Shown: positions 1-11,744 of the stretch, piece after piece
How the letters are laid out: the number at the start of each line of letters is the position of its first letter
Numbering within the stretch: position 1 is the stretch's first letter
Assembly (NCBI GenBank): GCA_963575745.1
Contig: CAUYUJ010001326.1
Coordinates: forward strand, 22,501 to 86,500
DNA: 64,000 nt
Direction: 5' to 3'
From: Prorocentrum cordatum
Taxonomy: Eukaryota > Sar > Dinophyceae > Prorocentrales > Prorocentraceae
Position numbers and translations under genes: made by a program
Notes under the pieces: generated by a model
Told to the model about the DNA's origin: nothing
The model's database searches: none
What the model saw: the letters and a program-made list of their open reading frames with translations, nothing else

Positions 1-1190
1 GGCGAGGCGCAGCGACGTCGCAGGTTTGTTCAAGGGCAAGAGGGGGGAGGACTCAGCCCTCCAACGCCACAACCCTCTGCCCAGCGACCTGCGGCGGCGA
101 GCGCGGCGGCCAGCGGCAGCAGGCCCGATGGCGAGGCGCGGCGGCCGGCGGCCGACTGCCGGCAGGCGGCGACGGGCCAGGCGCCGCGGCGAAGCGCGGC
201 CGCCGGCGGCGGCGCCGCCGCGCGGAGGGCGAAATAAGCAGCGCCGCCAGCGCCGCCCCGAGGCCGCGCGCGAACGCTGCTGAGGGCGGCGGCGGCGACG
301 GGCCCGGCGGCGCGGCGCTGCGAAGAGCGGCCAGCCGGCGACTGGCGGCGACAGGCCGTGCGCCGCGGCGCGAGGCGCAGGCTGGCAGCGGGCCAACGAC
401 ACCTGAGCGGGCTGCCCCGGGCTGTGGGAACGGCCCGCCCGCGGCGGCAAGGCGGCTAGCTGTCGAGAGGTTCGGAATTGCCCCAGCTTCGGCCGAAAAC
501 CACCCGCTCCTTTGGGGCGTGCCCCCGGCCCGCACTCACCGCGAGCGCGCGGGGGGTCCGCACTGGCCGCAAGGGAGCGGGGCAGCCTGGGTGTAAGGAA
601 GGGGCAGGGGGCGGGGGGAGGGGACAAAAAAAAAAAAAAAAAAACTGCGTGGAGCTCCCCATGTGGGCATATACTCGCATGGACCTGTCCGCCGTGAACG
701 TCTAGGCGCAAGAGCTTTCGAATATTAAAGGGCTTCAGTTGTGACGGTTTGGACATCAATCTAACTGCGAATGAATTGGAGTGTGAATGCGCCTCAGTAC
801 TACGAGCGCCTCTCTGTGCATGAGCCTGGGGCCTCCTGGGGCATCCTGAAACCTACTGCGGCTTCCGGGGCTCTCCAGGAGTCTTGGGACCTCCTGGGAC
901 CTCCTAGGAAGGCTTCGTGCACCAGAAAAGACGCAATCTATAGCAACAGACGTACAGAAAACATTGCAGATTAGAGCCACAGGAAAAGTGCAATCTTCAG
1001 GAACACGCGTAAAACACAAAGGATTCGTGCCCCAGGAGACGCCCAATACATAGAAACATGATTGAAACACTTAGGATTGTGTACACAGGCGAAGGACCAT
1101 CTATAGACACACACGGAGAACATCAAAGAATCGTGCTCCAGGTGAAGCCCAATCGATTGGAGGATACGTAAAACACATGGGATTGGAGCT
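1..1190. other. GC-rich non-coding stretch
   Basis: The first 450 bases are dense GGC/GCG-rich sequence in which every frame is open by composition alone, so the short open frames on both strands are not credible genes. A 19-base A run lies at 626-644. I see no domain, splice pattern or RNA gene here. Confidence 0.6.
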
Positions 1191-1455
1191 ACTCCTGTTG
1201 CCTTCTGGGGCCTCCTGCTCCTGGGGCCTCTCGGCGCCTCCTGTTGCCTTCCGAGGCCTCCTGGCGCTTCCTGTTGCCTCCTGGGGCCTCCTGTGGTTTC
1301 CTGAGGCCTTCTGGAGCTGCCTGGAGCCTCCTGGAGCCTCTTGAGACATCCTGTGGCCTCTTGAGTCTTTCTGTGGCCTCCTGGTGCCTCCTGGGACCTG
1401 CTGTGGTCTCCTGGGGCCTCCTGAGCCTGCTGGAGCCTCCTGTGGCATCCTGAGA
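1191..1455. repeat. CCTCCTGGGG-type minisatellite
   Basis: Short degenerate units built on GGCCTCCTG recur through the interval, with variants such as GTTGCCT and GAGCCT between them. The translations are simple periodic peptides on both strands, so I treat this as a minisatellite and not as coding sequence. Confidence 0.75.
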
Positions 1456-1463
1456 AGAATCTC

Positions 1464-2100
1464 AGCCCACGAGCCTGGCCACCAAAACAAGCAAACCAAT
1501 CGAGACATCCTCAAAATCTGGCCCACCTAGGGGGTGAAAATGAGCGCCTCGCTCGAGACATCCTCCAAATCTGCCCCGAAAGCGAAGGATGTTGAGCCCA
1601 GAAACAAGCAAACCGCCTGAGACATCCCCACAAAATCGCCGCGAACGAGCTCGTGTGACCACCCCTGGCGGTTCCCCTTAGAGGTGCTGCGCCCACGAGC
1701 CTGGCCACCAAAACAAGCAAACCGATCGAGACATCCTCAAAATCTGGCCCACCTAGGGAGTGAAAATGAGCGCCTCGCTCGAGACATCCTCCAAATCTGC
1801 CCCGAAAGCGGAGGATGTTGAGCCCAGAAACAGGCAAACCGCCTGAGACATCCCCACAAAATAGCCGCGAACGAACCCGTGCAATCACCCCTGGCGGCCC
1901 CCCTTAGGGGTGCTGAAACGAGCGCCCCACCTGAGACATCCTCACAATCTGCTCTCCAAGCGAAGGACGTTGAGCCTGGAAACAGACAAACCGCCTGAGA
2001 CATCCCCACAAAATGACCGCGAACGAACCCGTTCAGTCACCCCTGGCGGCTCGCCTTCGGGGTGCTGAAACGAGCGCCCCACCTGAGACATCCTCCAAAT
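1464..2100. repeat. About 227-bp tandem repeat, two full copies and one diverged partial copy
   Basis: The block starting CCCACGAGCCTGGCCACC at about 1464 restarts at about 1690, followed in both by the same GAGACATCCTCAAAATCTGG segment. A more diverged third copy runs from about 1917 to 2100. Each copy contains internal GAGACATCC sub-repeats, so it is a repeat of repeats. Confidence 0.85.
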
Positions 2101-2102
2101 CT

Positions 2103-2312
2103 GATGTGTGTTGAGTCAGTCTGCGTATGAGTAGGTCTGAGTATAAGTGTGCCTGAATAGGAAGAAGTCTGTGTATGAGTAAGTCTGTGTATGAGTAAGT
2201 CTGGGTATGAGTAGGTCTGTGTATGAGAAAGTCTGTGTATGTGTACGTCTGGGTATGAGTAAGTCTGAGTAGGACTACTACTGTGTATGAGTAAGTCTGA
2301 GGAGGGGGGGGG
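2103..2312. repeat. GTGTATGAGTAAGTCT minisatellite
   Basis: A unit of about 16-18 bp (GTCTGTGTATGAGTAA and variants) is repeated about a dozen times and ends in a G-rich run at about 2300. Confidence 0.8.
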
Positions 2313-2449
2313 GGGAGGGAGAGGAGGAGGAAGAGTGAGTAGGAGGCGTCCAAGTAATAACAAGAACCCCATCTTAGGATATCGGGGAAAACTGAGAGAG
2401 GCGCCGCCTCCTGAGCCGCCCACGCGCCGCCGAAAGCCTGGCCGGCCTA

Positions 2450-4278
2450 GCAGCGGACCGCTTCCTCACGAACGCGCGCAAGAGTTGACACAGCACTGCG
2501 CCAGGCCCGGCGGGGAGGACGGGAAAGCACTTGCAGACGCTGCTGGGCGACAAACACTGCTGCGACCTCCTGCACAAAGCCGCCACGCTTTCCTCGCGAG
2601 GGTGGACGCTCCCGGCCCTCCAGCCAGGCAAGCTCACAGCGCTGCGCACGAGCAGCAGGAGGGTCTGGGGCATCGTGACAAGCGACGCGTTAAGGAAGCT
2701 GGTGGCCTGCACGCTTGCGCAGCCGCTCGGCGAACAGGTGGCGCAGGGGATGGCCCCATTTTTAAGTTCGCCTTGTCGACCCGGGCAGGCACAAGAAAGC
2801 GCGGTGCACCTAAGGCACTGCCTCACCCAGGACGCCCCTGCAGCAGAGTGCTGTCCACAGGTAGAATTGGCACGCTCGACCCCACGTCTCCAAACGCAAC
2901 GCTTGAAGGCCTGGCAAACCCGGACAGGGGCAGCGCGCTGCTCCCCTGTTTGCTGCCTCCTCAAACACGACGGGTCGCAGTACTGGGGGCGCGACAAAAA
3001 AAAAGAGCAAGGGCACGCGGTCGAGACCCGCTCCTGCCAGCGGCGTCCGCCTTGGGATAACACCCAGCCCTGCAGCAGGCCCCCGCACTGCCCAAGCACA
3101 GGGACGGCCTCTTCGTCTTTGTCTCTCTCGACGACGTGTACATGGTCACCACCCCTGACAGGGCGAGGTCCCTCTTCAACGCCACGTGGGCGGCCCTCCA
3201 GACGCACTGCCACATCAGCGCGGACATGGAGAACGCGAGTCTGGAACAAGGGAGGGCAGGAACCGCCGGGTGTGGAAGAGCTGGGCACGGCAGAGGGCGG
3301 GGCGGGGGTCGGAGGAAAAGACAGCCCGCCAAAGCCCAGGGCCTGGTCACACTGAGCGCTCCCGTCGGCCACAGCGCGTTCATCGCGCAGCACCTTGAGG
3401 GCATCGTGCTAAAGAGAAACCACCCCTCGGGGATGTCTTTGTGGCTCCGGCAGAGCCTGCGCGCCAACACCCGAGCTAACTTCTTCCTGGAGCGCGGGCT
3501 CTCGAGGACATGACCGCTTTCGCTGCGGCCCGCGACGACATCCGAGCCACCGCGCTCGCCGACCTGCTCGACCTCCCACGGGGGACCGAAGCAGAAGGCA
3601 CGTCACCCAGCCAGCGCTGCCAACTACTGCTATGCATGCGAGGGCGCGGCTTGAGGTACGCAGCCAGGACGGTGCTGGCGTCCTGGCAGGCGGTCTGCTC
3701 CACGAACGCTGCCTCCAGCGGACGGACCAGATCTGCAGGGCGCTGAGCGAAATGCACCAAGTCCCGCGGCCGGCCGCCCCCAGGTGCCTCCAGCAAGCCA
3801 GCGGGCCGAGGCAGCACGTCGCAGCGCACGGCTTTGCCACGCCGGACTGGCATGATCTCGCGCACGGCGCCTGGCCGCCGCCGACGCACGAGCAGGAGCA
3901 CGGCGAAGGGGCGCACGGCTGGCTGCTCTGGTCTGCCACAGCCCTCGAAAACGCAACCCGAGCGTAGCTTCTTGACACTCTCGCTCGAGCAGCCCGCGCC
4001 CTCCTCATCTCCCAAGGAGTGGACCGGGCAAAGGACGGCCCGTCACAGCGTTGCCCACGATTGGGGGTTTCGAGATGCCGCCAACAGGATTCAGGCTCCT
4101 GCTTCTCTGGCGCGTGCGACTTGCTCTACCCTTCGCAGCGAACGCGCGCAGACGCAGAGGCAGACTGGACGCAAGAGGCGACGACAGAGCAGCATGCCCT
4201 AAGGCCGGGCTTCTCAAGACGAGACCCACCGCTCTAAACAAGGCAGCCACCCGCATCTGCCAGGTAGCCTGGGGCTGA
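2450..4278 (+). pseudogene. Decayed LINE-type reverse transcriptase, dinoflagellate family
   Basis: Pieces of one RT-like protein are spread over all three plus-strand frames in collinear order: a WGIVTSDALRKLVACTLAQ segment near 2.66 kb; FALSTRAGT near 2.77 kb; LEGLANPDRGSALLP near 2.91 kb; the palm segment ending DDVYMVTTPDRARSLFN (YxDD-like, near 3.13 kb); TRVWNKGGQEPPGVE near 3.24 kb; APVGHSAFIAQHLEG near 3.36 kb; and a cysteine/histidine tail DARGDDRAACPKAGLL near 4.18 kb. I recognise these as typical of an abundant dinoflagellate retroelement protein (family knowledge, not a search). At least five frame changes are needed to join them, so it is dead. The homology stops about 55 bp before the CTG tract. 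Family confidence is good; exact ends are approximate. Confidence 0.7.
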
Positions 4279-4332
4279 GTCGCAAAGAACCAGCTCTTGC
4301 GAGATCGGAAGGTGGACGGCATCGACCCCGCG

Positions 4333-4854
<522 letters not shown>

Positions 4855-4882
4855 GCAACGCGACAGCGAAACAACGACGGCC

Positions 4883-4946
4883 GAGGGCTCGAGGGCTCGA
4901 GGGCTCGAGGGCTCGAGGGCTCGAGGGCTCGAGGGCTCGAGGGCTC
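4883..4946. repeat. 8-bp tandem repeat GAGGGCTC
   Basis: Eight near-perfect head-to-tail copies of GAGGGCTC run directly into a GCGCGC-rich segment. Confidence 0.9.
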
Positions 4947-4949
4947 GCG

Positions 4950-5760
4950 CGCGCCCAGGGGCCCGCGAGCGCGCGCGTCGGGGGCTCGCGCGCGATGGGG
5001 CCCTCGCCCGGGCACGCTGGCCGGCACTTGCAAGCCGACTTGCTGCACGGCCGCGCTGGGGAAACGGCGGCAGACGGCAGGCGCCGAGGACGAGGAAGAG
5101 GAGAACGAGGAAGCGGCGCAGCAGGAGCCCGGCGCCTCAGGCAGACGAGCAACACGCACACGGGAAGGCGGCGAAGGAGGAGACGGAGGGCACCTGAGGA
5201 CGGAGAGGGAGGGCGAAGGAGGCGAGCGAGAGCGCCCCCCAAGGAGGCAGAGGAACCTGGGCGCCAAGAAGAGGAGGCAGAAGAGGGCGGAGAAAAGAGA
5301 ACTGATGAGGCTGAGGAGGCTGAGGAGGCTGAGGAGGAAGGACGGGGGAGGCGCGCCGGAACGCCTGAGGAGGCAGAGGAGGGTGGGCGCGAGGACAGGG
5401 ACGAGGAGGCCGAGGAAGGCGACGAGACGGCGCAGACGCGGCCGAGGGGCAGCAAAGGCGGCAGAGGCAGAAAGGCCTTGGCGAGCTGCAGGCGCCAGCT
5501 CCCCGGAGACCCAGGGCCGCCCCCAGGCCTCTGGACGCGCGTGCAGCGCAGGACCAGGAGAAGGGCTCGAAGGGGCCAGGAGGAGCGACGCTGGCAGCAG
5601 CTCCAACCAAGGCTCGGGCGGCAGGCAGCACAGAGACCGCCGACGGCGAGAAGACAGAGGAGCACCAGGGAAGCAGAGGACGAGTAAGAGAGGCAGGAGG
5701 ACGAGGAGAAGAATGCGGCAGCAGCGCCGCCACGCCAAGAGGAGACGCAGCAGGGCACTG
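4950..5760. other. Purine-rich low-complexity DNA
   Basis: Strong A/G strand asymmetry with imperfect GAGGAGGCT and GAGGAGGAC units (clearest at 5305-5345 and 5400-5420). Open frames run through it because stop codons are rare in such sequence. No recognisable domain. Confidence 0.6.
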
Positions 5761-5764
5761 GGCG

Positions 5765-6490
5765 CGGTGCCGCCTTGCGAATGCAGCGCATTCGGTGGAT
5801 CTCCCTATGGGGCCACGGTCCTCGTGAGGGATGTGCCGGAATGGGCGCGGTGCGGGCATGCGAACGCAGCGACTGAGGCCTTCGGTGGAGCTCCGTATGG
5901 GGCCACGATCATGGTGAGGGGTGTGCCGATGAGTGTGGTGCCGCCATGCGAACACAGCCACCTGGGCCTTCAGTGGAGACCCCTATGGGGCCACCACGAC
6001 CATGGGAAGGGGTGTGCCGAAATGGGCGCGGTGCCGCCATTCGAACATAGCTACTGGGACCTTCGGTGGAGATCTCCATGGGTCCACGATCATGGTGAGA
6101 AATATGCCGATGAATGTGGTGCCGCCATGCGAAGCTGCCACCCGGGCCTTCGGTGGAGATCCCTATGCGGCCAACACGACCATGGTAAGGAGTGTGCCGA
6201 AATGGGCGCATTGCCGCCATTTGAACGTAGCCACTGGGACCTTCGGTCGAGATCTCCATGGGGCCACGGTCCTCGTGAGGGGTGTGCCGAAACGAATGTG
6301 CCGCCATGCGAGTGCAGCCACTGAGGCCTTCGATGGAGCTCTGGGGTCACGATCCTCGTGAGGGGGTGTGCCGACATGGGCGCCATGCCGCCTTGCGAGT
6401 GCAACTTCTCGGGCACTCGGTGGAGCTCCCTATGGGGCCACGATCCTGGTGAGGGGTGTGTCAACATGGATGCGGTGCCGGCATGCGAAC
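5765..6490. repeat. About 90-bp tandem repeat, eight units
   Basis: A core GGGGCCACGATCCTCGTGAG followed by GTGTGCCG and a GCCGCCATGCGAA box recurs at about 5809, 5900, 5988, 6080, 6168, 6260, 6343 and 6434, a spacing of 83-92 bp. Reverse-complement relatives of the core occur at 16.75-17.1 kb and at 26.11 kb. Confidence 0.9.
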
Positions 6491-6499
6491 GTTGGCACC

Positions 6500-7530
6500 G
6501 TGGCCTCCCATATCATCTTGATTCATCCCCCTTTCCTCGTCCTCCTCCTCCTCCTCCTACTCCTCTGCTTCCTCTGCCTCCGTCTTTTCCAATTCGTCCT
6601 TCTCCTGCTCATCCTCGTGCCTGTCCTCCACTTCGTTCGCTGCCTACATAAGTTCTGAGTCCTCCCTCCCCCCCTGCCCCCCAGGGCCCACTTGAGACTG
6701 ACCTCACGACGAGCTCAGACTGGCACCATCTTTCGGAGGACCCATACTTCGACATTGCCGTTTCGATCGCAGTGGCAGGATGGCCCACTGCATGAGACAG
6801 CTCCTTTATACTGAATGATATGTGCGCGATGTGTTTTGCGCGGTGAGACGAGGATTCCTGAAGCGCACCTCGAAAGAGATGGTTCGGTGGCAACTCATGG
6901 GGCCTCCAATACTATATTGTAGGCTCTTGCGAACCGACGCTCAACAAAACCCATCGACGTTCATCGACGCCACATCGACGCCTCGCCGATTCTGAACTGG
7001 CGCTATCTCATCAAGTACCGGACGCTAGTCGACGCCAACGCAATTCGAAGGCGGAATTACGAAGGTGTACAAGGCTCCCATGGCTTGCTGCCGAAAACAA
7101 GGGGAGGCGTGGGAGAAGGAGCCTGCGGCGAGCCCTGGCGCACGCCGCAGGTGGGCAAGCGCCTGCGCAGCAGGCGCTGCGAAGGCCGCGGGCAGCTCTG
7201 CGCTGCCGCGCCTCGCTGCCCCAGAAGGAGACGAGGAGCGAGAGCCGCGCCTCCCAGGGCCACGCTGGAGCAGTGGCCGATGCTGTGAGCGCACGACGAC
7301 ATGCAACCCCAACGGGCAGATCGGCTCCACGCTGGGTCAAAATCCACCAGCCCCCTGGTGGGGCCATCGGGCTGCGAGGCTGCTCCCTGTGCCAATTCCA
7401 ATCTTCAGTTTCCAATGTTCTCATCCTGCTCCCTGTCTTCTACTGTAAGCTGTTACTGTCCGCGCGAGAGGCGGGGAAAGCGAACACCAGCCTGGCCACC
7501 GTCTCCTTTCCTCGGGTTCTCAGGACTCCT
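6500..7530. other. No gene seen
   Basis: Holds a CCTCCTCCTCCT pyrimidine stretch (6535-6600) and a short CATCGACG repeat (6950-6985). The rest is unique-looking sequence with small overlapping frames and no recognisable domain. Confidence 0.5.
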
Positions 7531-7544
7531 TGAACTCGCGCCCC

Positions 7545-7815
7545 CGAGGCTATGATCCTTCCAAAATTGCACCCGATTCGCGCCCCCGAGGCCAGAATCC
7601 CCGTGTACAGTACACGCGACTCGCACTGACAATTGCACCAGGCTGCTTTTTGAAATGCACAAAATTCTTGATCCCGAGGCCAGAATCCCTTGCAAATACG
7701 GCAGGTACGCGCTCCCGAGGCCAGAAGCCTTTATCAATTACACCATATTCGCGCTCTCGAGGCCAGAATCCTTTTGCACATTACGCGTGATTCGCGCTCC
7801 CGATGCCAGGACCCC
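7545..7815. repeat. CGCGCTCCCGAGGCCAGAAT repeat
   Basis: A box of about 22 bp (CGCGCYCCCGAGGCCAGAAT) recurs about six times at intervals of about 45-65 bp, separated by AT-richer spacers. Confidence 0.75.
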
Positions 7816-7859
7816 TTGCCAATGTCACTAGAGTCGCGCTGAGAACGTTCCAACAATGC

Positions 7860-9350
7860 AGCAACATGATAATTAGGAAGCCCAAACATAAAAAGATGGT
7901 TTGCTGATTCCTATCCGTCCCCGCATGATATTCCCAGATGACTTCAAGATGGCGCCCAGGCACCCCGACACGACCCTGATATCCTCAATTCTGATAGAGA
8001 GGGGGCCGTCGGCAGAGGGCGAAACCCTTACGGATGCTGCCCGACAGCTTGGCTGGCCAAGAGCCGTGTCACTCTGGCCATGCCGCCTGCCGTCTCGCAA
8101 ACGAGGGCAAAATCACTGCTGGCAAATGCGACACAAGGGGCGGACGAAAAGGGTGAGTAGCAAATATAAAAAGGGTGCCAAAGAGAGGAGTCAATCCTCG
8201 CATATCCTGTGGATGCGGCACCGATCCGATCGTGAGATTAAGGGCCCTCCCCGCACCGCTCCCTCCCCAGATCCTCCTCGTCCTCCCTGTTCCGCTCGCT
8301 CACGGTATAGGGTCGCCCGTACGGCGGAGGACTGCAGGGCAGACTCTGTCTCCTTACAAACTGTGTCCCAACCGTTGCTCTGGGCCGAGGCTGCGCTTGA
8401 ACCCTGGGCCAGCGCAGCCCTCGGCAACTCCGATGATCTGCAAACGCCCTCGGCTCCTCCTCGCTCCGCCCGAGGGGCAGGAGTACGGAGATGGAGGAAG
8501 TAGCGGCGAGGACAGCAACTAAACAAAAATCGTGTGGTCTCCCGGCGTGAGTCTCAGAGACCGCTTCGGACCCACAGTGTTGGCCAGCCACCAACTGTAA
8601 CTTCGAGGATGGAGAGGAGGAGCAGCGGCAGCCGAGGGAGCAGCAAGAGGGGAGGGAGCTGGGGGCGAGGGGGACGACGAAGGGCGCGCTCAGAGCGGCG
8701 GCGCGCTGGCGCCCGCCCAGGCTTCACCGCGCCTCCTCTGGGGGGGGGGGGCATGCTGCGGAAACATGTCCACAGGAATGCGGGAGAGCACAGGTCCACT
8801 CGCCAGAGTTTGAGGGCCCCGCGAGGGTAGTGGAGGTGGAGGCGACGAGCACTCCCAGGCTGAGAGCCGAATCACGAAGAACGCAATGGCAGCCTTCCAA
8901 GGCCACGGTCGAACTTACGACAGGTTCGTGTCCTGACGACTTCGGCGCTGGCTTCTGAAAGCCTGGGTTGCTCGACATTGAGCCATCGCAGCTTCCCGAT
9001 AGCGTGGGTCCATCGATGTCGGCCGACTCATGACACCAACGGCGTTCAACCTTGAACGCCCGCGCCAGCACCGCCGCCCGTCGATACGCTGGACAATTAA
9101 AACCATCCCCACCCCCACCAGAGAAAACCTTGGCCTCGCCCGCCGAGATCCCTCCTGGGCGGGAAGGGCACCGTCTCTTCTCGGTTTCGCGGCACCCTGG
9201 TGGGGTATGCTGGGAGAGCCCTCCGAGCTCGGTCCCAGGAACGGTTGGGATGGCCCCGGCGATGCTGATACCACACGATTCTGCCGTGCCTCCACGGGCT
9301 CACCGGGGGCCTAGAAATAACAAGACCAACACATAACATAAACAATAATT
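7860..9350. other. No supported gene; one unconvincing 200-codon frame
   Basis: A plus-strand frame at 7901-8503 is open for 200 codons. Its product is low-complexity (Arg/Ser/Pro) with no recognisable domain and competing minus-strand frames overlap it, so I do not call it. G-rich tracts lie at 8620-8680 and 8740-8752. Confidence 0.45.
8930..9075. repeat. Dispersed repeat copy 1
   Basis: Contains GGCGCTGGCTTCTGA and, about 90 bp later, a TCAACCTTGAACGCCCGCG box. The same two boxes in the same order recur at 9955-10115. Confidence 0.6.
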
Positions 9351-9353
9351 GTC

Positions 9354-9441
9354 GGAGGTCCGCGCGGATTTCTCGGCTCGGCGCTTGACCGCCTCCATGG
9401 TGCGCGGAGCGCCAGGGGGCTCCAGCGCCGCGCGGACCTCC
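9354..9441. mobile_element. Small foldback element F1
   Basis: Terminal arms GGAGGTCCGCGCGG and CCGCGCGGACCTCC are exact reverse complements with a spacer of about 60 bp. A relative lies at 11587-11712. Both are preceded by an A-rich stretch containing ACATAAA and followed by AAAA. It looks like a non-autonomous foldback; no coding capacity. Confidence 0.6.
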
Positions 9442-9490
9442 AAAACGTTCACGTTTGCGTCACTGCTTGGTCCCTGAAGAACGAGCCCGT

Positions 9491-9537
9491 TTTGGGGTGA
9501 CCCAAAAGGGGGTCCACAGCCGAAAGGGGGTGGTGCA

Positions 9538-9568
<31 letters not shown>

Positions 9569-9822
9569 CATACACTCACGTATATATATATATATATATA
9601 TATACGTATATATATATACTTGGGGCAATCGTATTCCAAATGCATTGCGCCGGAGAAACATAGTGCAGTGTATTGCAAGTCATGCACTGCACGCGACAGT
9701 GCAGAATCTGCGCCCCGAAATGTATGAAACGCCCCAAACGCATTGCAACCCCACAAATCAATCGCACCAAACCTACTGCACCACCCCCCTTGTCGCTGGA
9801 CCCCCCTTTGGGCCACCCCGAA
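9491..9822. mobile_element. Foldback element enclosing a TA microsatellite
   Basis: The left arm (9491-9540, with GACCCAAAAGGGGGTCCACA and GGGGGTGGTGCA) is matched by the reverse complement of 9774-9822, roughly 80 percent over 50 bp. The interior holds the TA tract and an AT-rich segment. This fits an old inverted-repeat (MITE-like) element; no transposase. Confidence 0.55.
9538..9620. repeat. (TA)n microsatellite
   Basis: Alternating TATA with a TACATACATACACTCACG interruption, then TATA again with a CG interruption. Confidence 0.95.
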
Positions 9823-9954
9823 CCTTGGCGCGCCTCGGCCCCTGGCATGGCCCGGAGCCGGCGCGCGCCAAGAGCGGGACCCAGAGCGGGGCCCGCGGAG
9901 GCCCGGGGGTGGCGCATGCCTCGGGGACCCGCTGTGCAGCCATCGCACTACACT

Positions 9955-10115
9955 GTGCGGCAGTTTCGCGTCCGGGCGAACCTGGCGCTGGCTTCTGACA
10001 CCACGTGGATCGCTTGACCTTGGACGATGGTCGGCTTTTTACGGTCGCCCCATCGTTCCGTCGGAGTTGAATCTGGGCCACCGGCGGCGATCAACCCTGA
10101 ACGCCCGCGGCGGGG
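9955..10115. repeat. Dispersed repeat copy 2
   Basis: Partner of 8930-9075: GGCGCTGGCTTCTGA and TCAACCCTGAACGCCCGCG in the same order, with a longer spacer here. Confidence 0.6.
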
Positions 10116-10850
10116 TCGTCGCAGAGTCGACACGACACGAACCAGCCGTAATGAACATGGAATGAGGAACGAATGACCACGAAAAAACACATCCCCAATT
10201 CCAAAATCGCAGATTCGCCGAGGATTCGAAGATCGGCCAAAGATTTCGGGGTATGTTTTGCGTTCGTCGTCGTCACCCTGGTAAAACCCTACCCCAAAAC
10301 CTCCCCCCCCGAAGTCTCGAGGTGTCTGCGTTTTGTTTTGGCCCCCGCGTTTTTGGGAGTGGGCGACTGTTTTGAGCTAGTGAACGAAGGGGCTTTCTGG
10401 CCACAGCTAACCTCGGCCACGAGCAAGCCCTCCGACCTAGGTCTGAGAGACGCCCCGGACACCAGGGCACCTCCCGAAGCCCGAGGCTGCCTTGTTGCCT
10501 GGAGAGTTCTGCCTGGAAAGGGCTCGCGCGAGGAGGCATCCTTCCTTGAGGGGGCTGTGCACTCGGGTGGTCGCGGGGCTCGGCTCGCCTAGCTCGCTCG
10601 CTCCTCGTGCGTTCTGCTGGATTCGGCTCGCGCGCAGGCGCCCTGTTCCAAGGGTCGGGGTCTAGCGCTCCCACCCCCCTCACCCTTCAATGTTCGCGCC
10701 TGCTGCAATCCGCTTCCCTTCGGGGCGGTGCGCCTGGCCAGTGCTCCTGGCGACCGTTCCTGGGTCCCCGCGGACCTGGCCAGGCTGGCCTGCAGCTCCA
10801 TGAGGCACCCCACAAGAGACATAATGTTGCCAGACATTGGAGACACCACC
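10116..10850. other. No gene seen
   Basis: Unique-looking sequence with a short C run at 10305-10312. Open frames overlap on both strands without recognisable domains. Confidence 0.45.
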
Positions 10851-10851
10851 T

Positions 10852-11066
10852 TTTTGGACGCCCGAAATGGGTACGGAAAGAATGGATACAATGCCCAACA
10901 GCAGTTTCTGCTCACTCTGAACAGGACTCGCTGTCGGTGACGCCGCGGCCTGTGTCCATTTGAGACAGAAGGCCGCCTGCCCAACAGCGGCCGCTGTTGG
11001 TTTGGGACAACATTTGATGTTGGGCATTGTACCCATTCTTTCCGTACCCATTTCGGGCGTCCAAAA
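10852..11066. mobile_element. MITE-like element with 49-bp inverted arms and an internal palindrome
   Basis: Left arm 10852-10900 and right arm 11018-11066 are reverse complements at 48 of 49 positions (both contain GGACGCCCGAAATGGGTACG). Inside lies a perfect 20-bp palindrome, CCAACAGCGGCCGCTGTTGG (10981-11000). There is no coding capacity. High arm identity suggests recent activity or structural constraint. Confidence 0.75.
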
Positions 11067-11329
11067 CCTTTGACTGTAAGGTAAAACAGATCCTTCCCGA
11101 CTCCGTCCCGTGGTCACGGCGCAGCGAGGAGGCAGAGCGCCGGACTCTTCCGAGGGCAACGCGGCTCCACAGTGTTGATGCCACCCCTGCGGCAGCAGTG
11201 CAGAGGAAATGCGACGCGACGCACAGGACACAGTAGTACCCTGGGTAGGCTGCCGCGGCTGGTTCGTGCCGGGGGAGGCCGAGACGCCTCCAGTTGGGTT
11301 CTCCAACACACTGGGGGTGTGGGGCTTTC

Positions 11330-11551
11330 TCTCTCCCGGGTCCTCTTCTTCCCCGCAATCCTCTGCTGCCTCCTGCGCTGCGACTTGGAGCGCTGCGCTT
11401 CCTGCTGGGCAGGCGCCTCCTGCTGGGCAGGCTCTGGGCGGTCGGCATACAGGGCGGCCGGAGCCGACCTGGAGCGCGGCTTCCTCTCCCGCTGCCAGCG
11501 CGCCTCGACCTCGTCCACTATGTTGAGGAATGTATGCTTACGCTCGACGGT
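11330..11551 (-). CDS. Candidate exon: charged protein with TFL...RSRSAP motif
   Basis: Reading leftward from 11551, the frame gives TVERKHTFLNIVDEVEARWQ, then RERKPRSRSAPAAL, then an acidic/glutamine stretch and a basic RSKSQRRRQQR segment. The TFL..VDE...R.RSAP pattern is a short linear motif I know from many dinoflagellate proteins, often beside RNA-binding domains; this is family memory, not a search. No complete gene can be built: no start codon or partner exon is evident, and dinoflagellate splice sites are too weak to call by eye. The right limit is set by the motif and the left one by loss of composition bias. It could be a relic or chance. Confidence 0.3.
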
Positions 11552-11586
11552 TCGTGGAACGAAAAGGGAACAAACATAAAAAAATT

Positions 11587-11712
11587 AGGTCCACGCGGAC
11601 TTCTGGTATCGGCGCTGGAGCTCCCTGGCGGCGCCTCCAGCGCCACCCCTGGCGCGCTCCGCGCGCCAGGGAGTGGGGTCCAGCGCCGATCCAAGAAATC
11701 CGCGCGGACCTC
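11587..11712. mobile_element. Small foldback element F2
   Basis: Arms AGGTCCACGCGGA and TCCGCGCGGACCT with a GC-rich palindromic interior (GGCGCTGGA ... TCCAGCGCC). Relative of the element at 9354-9441, sharing the interior GCGCCAGGG and the flanking AAAA. Confidence 0.6.
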
Positions 11713-11744
11713 CAAAAGATTATGCTGATACACAAGGGCTCCCA

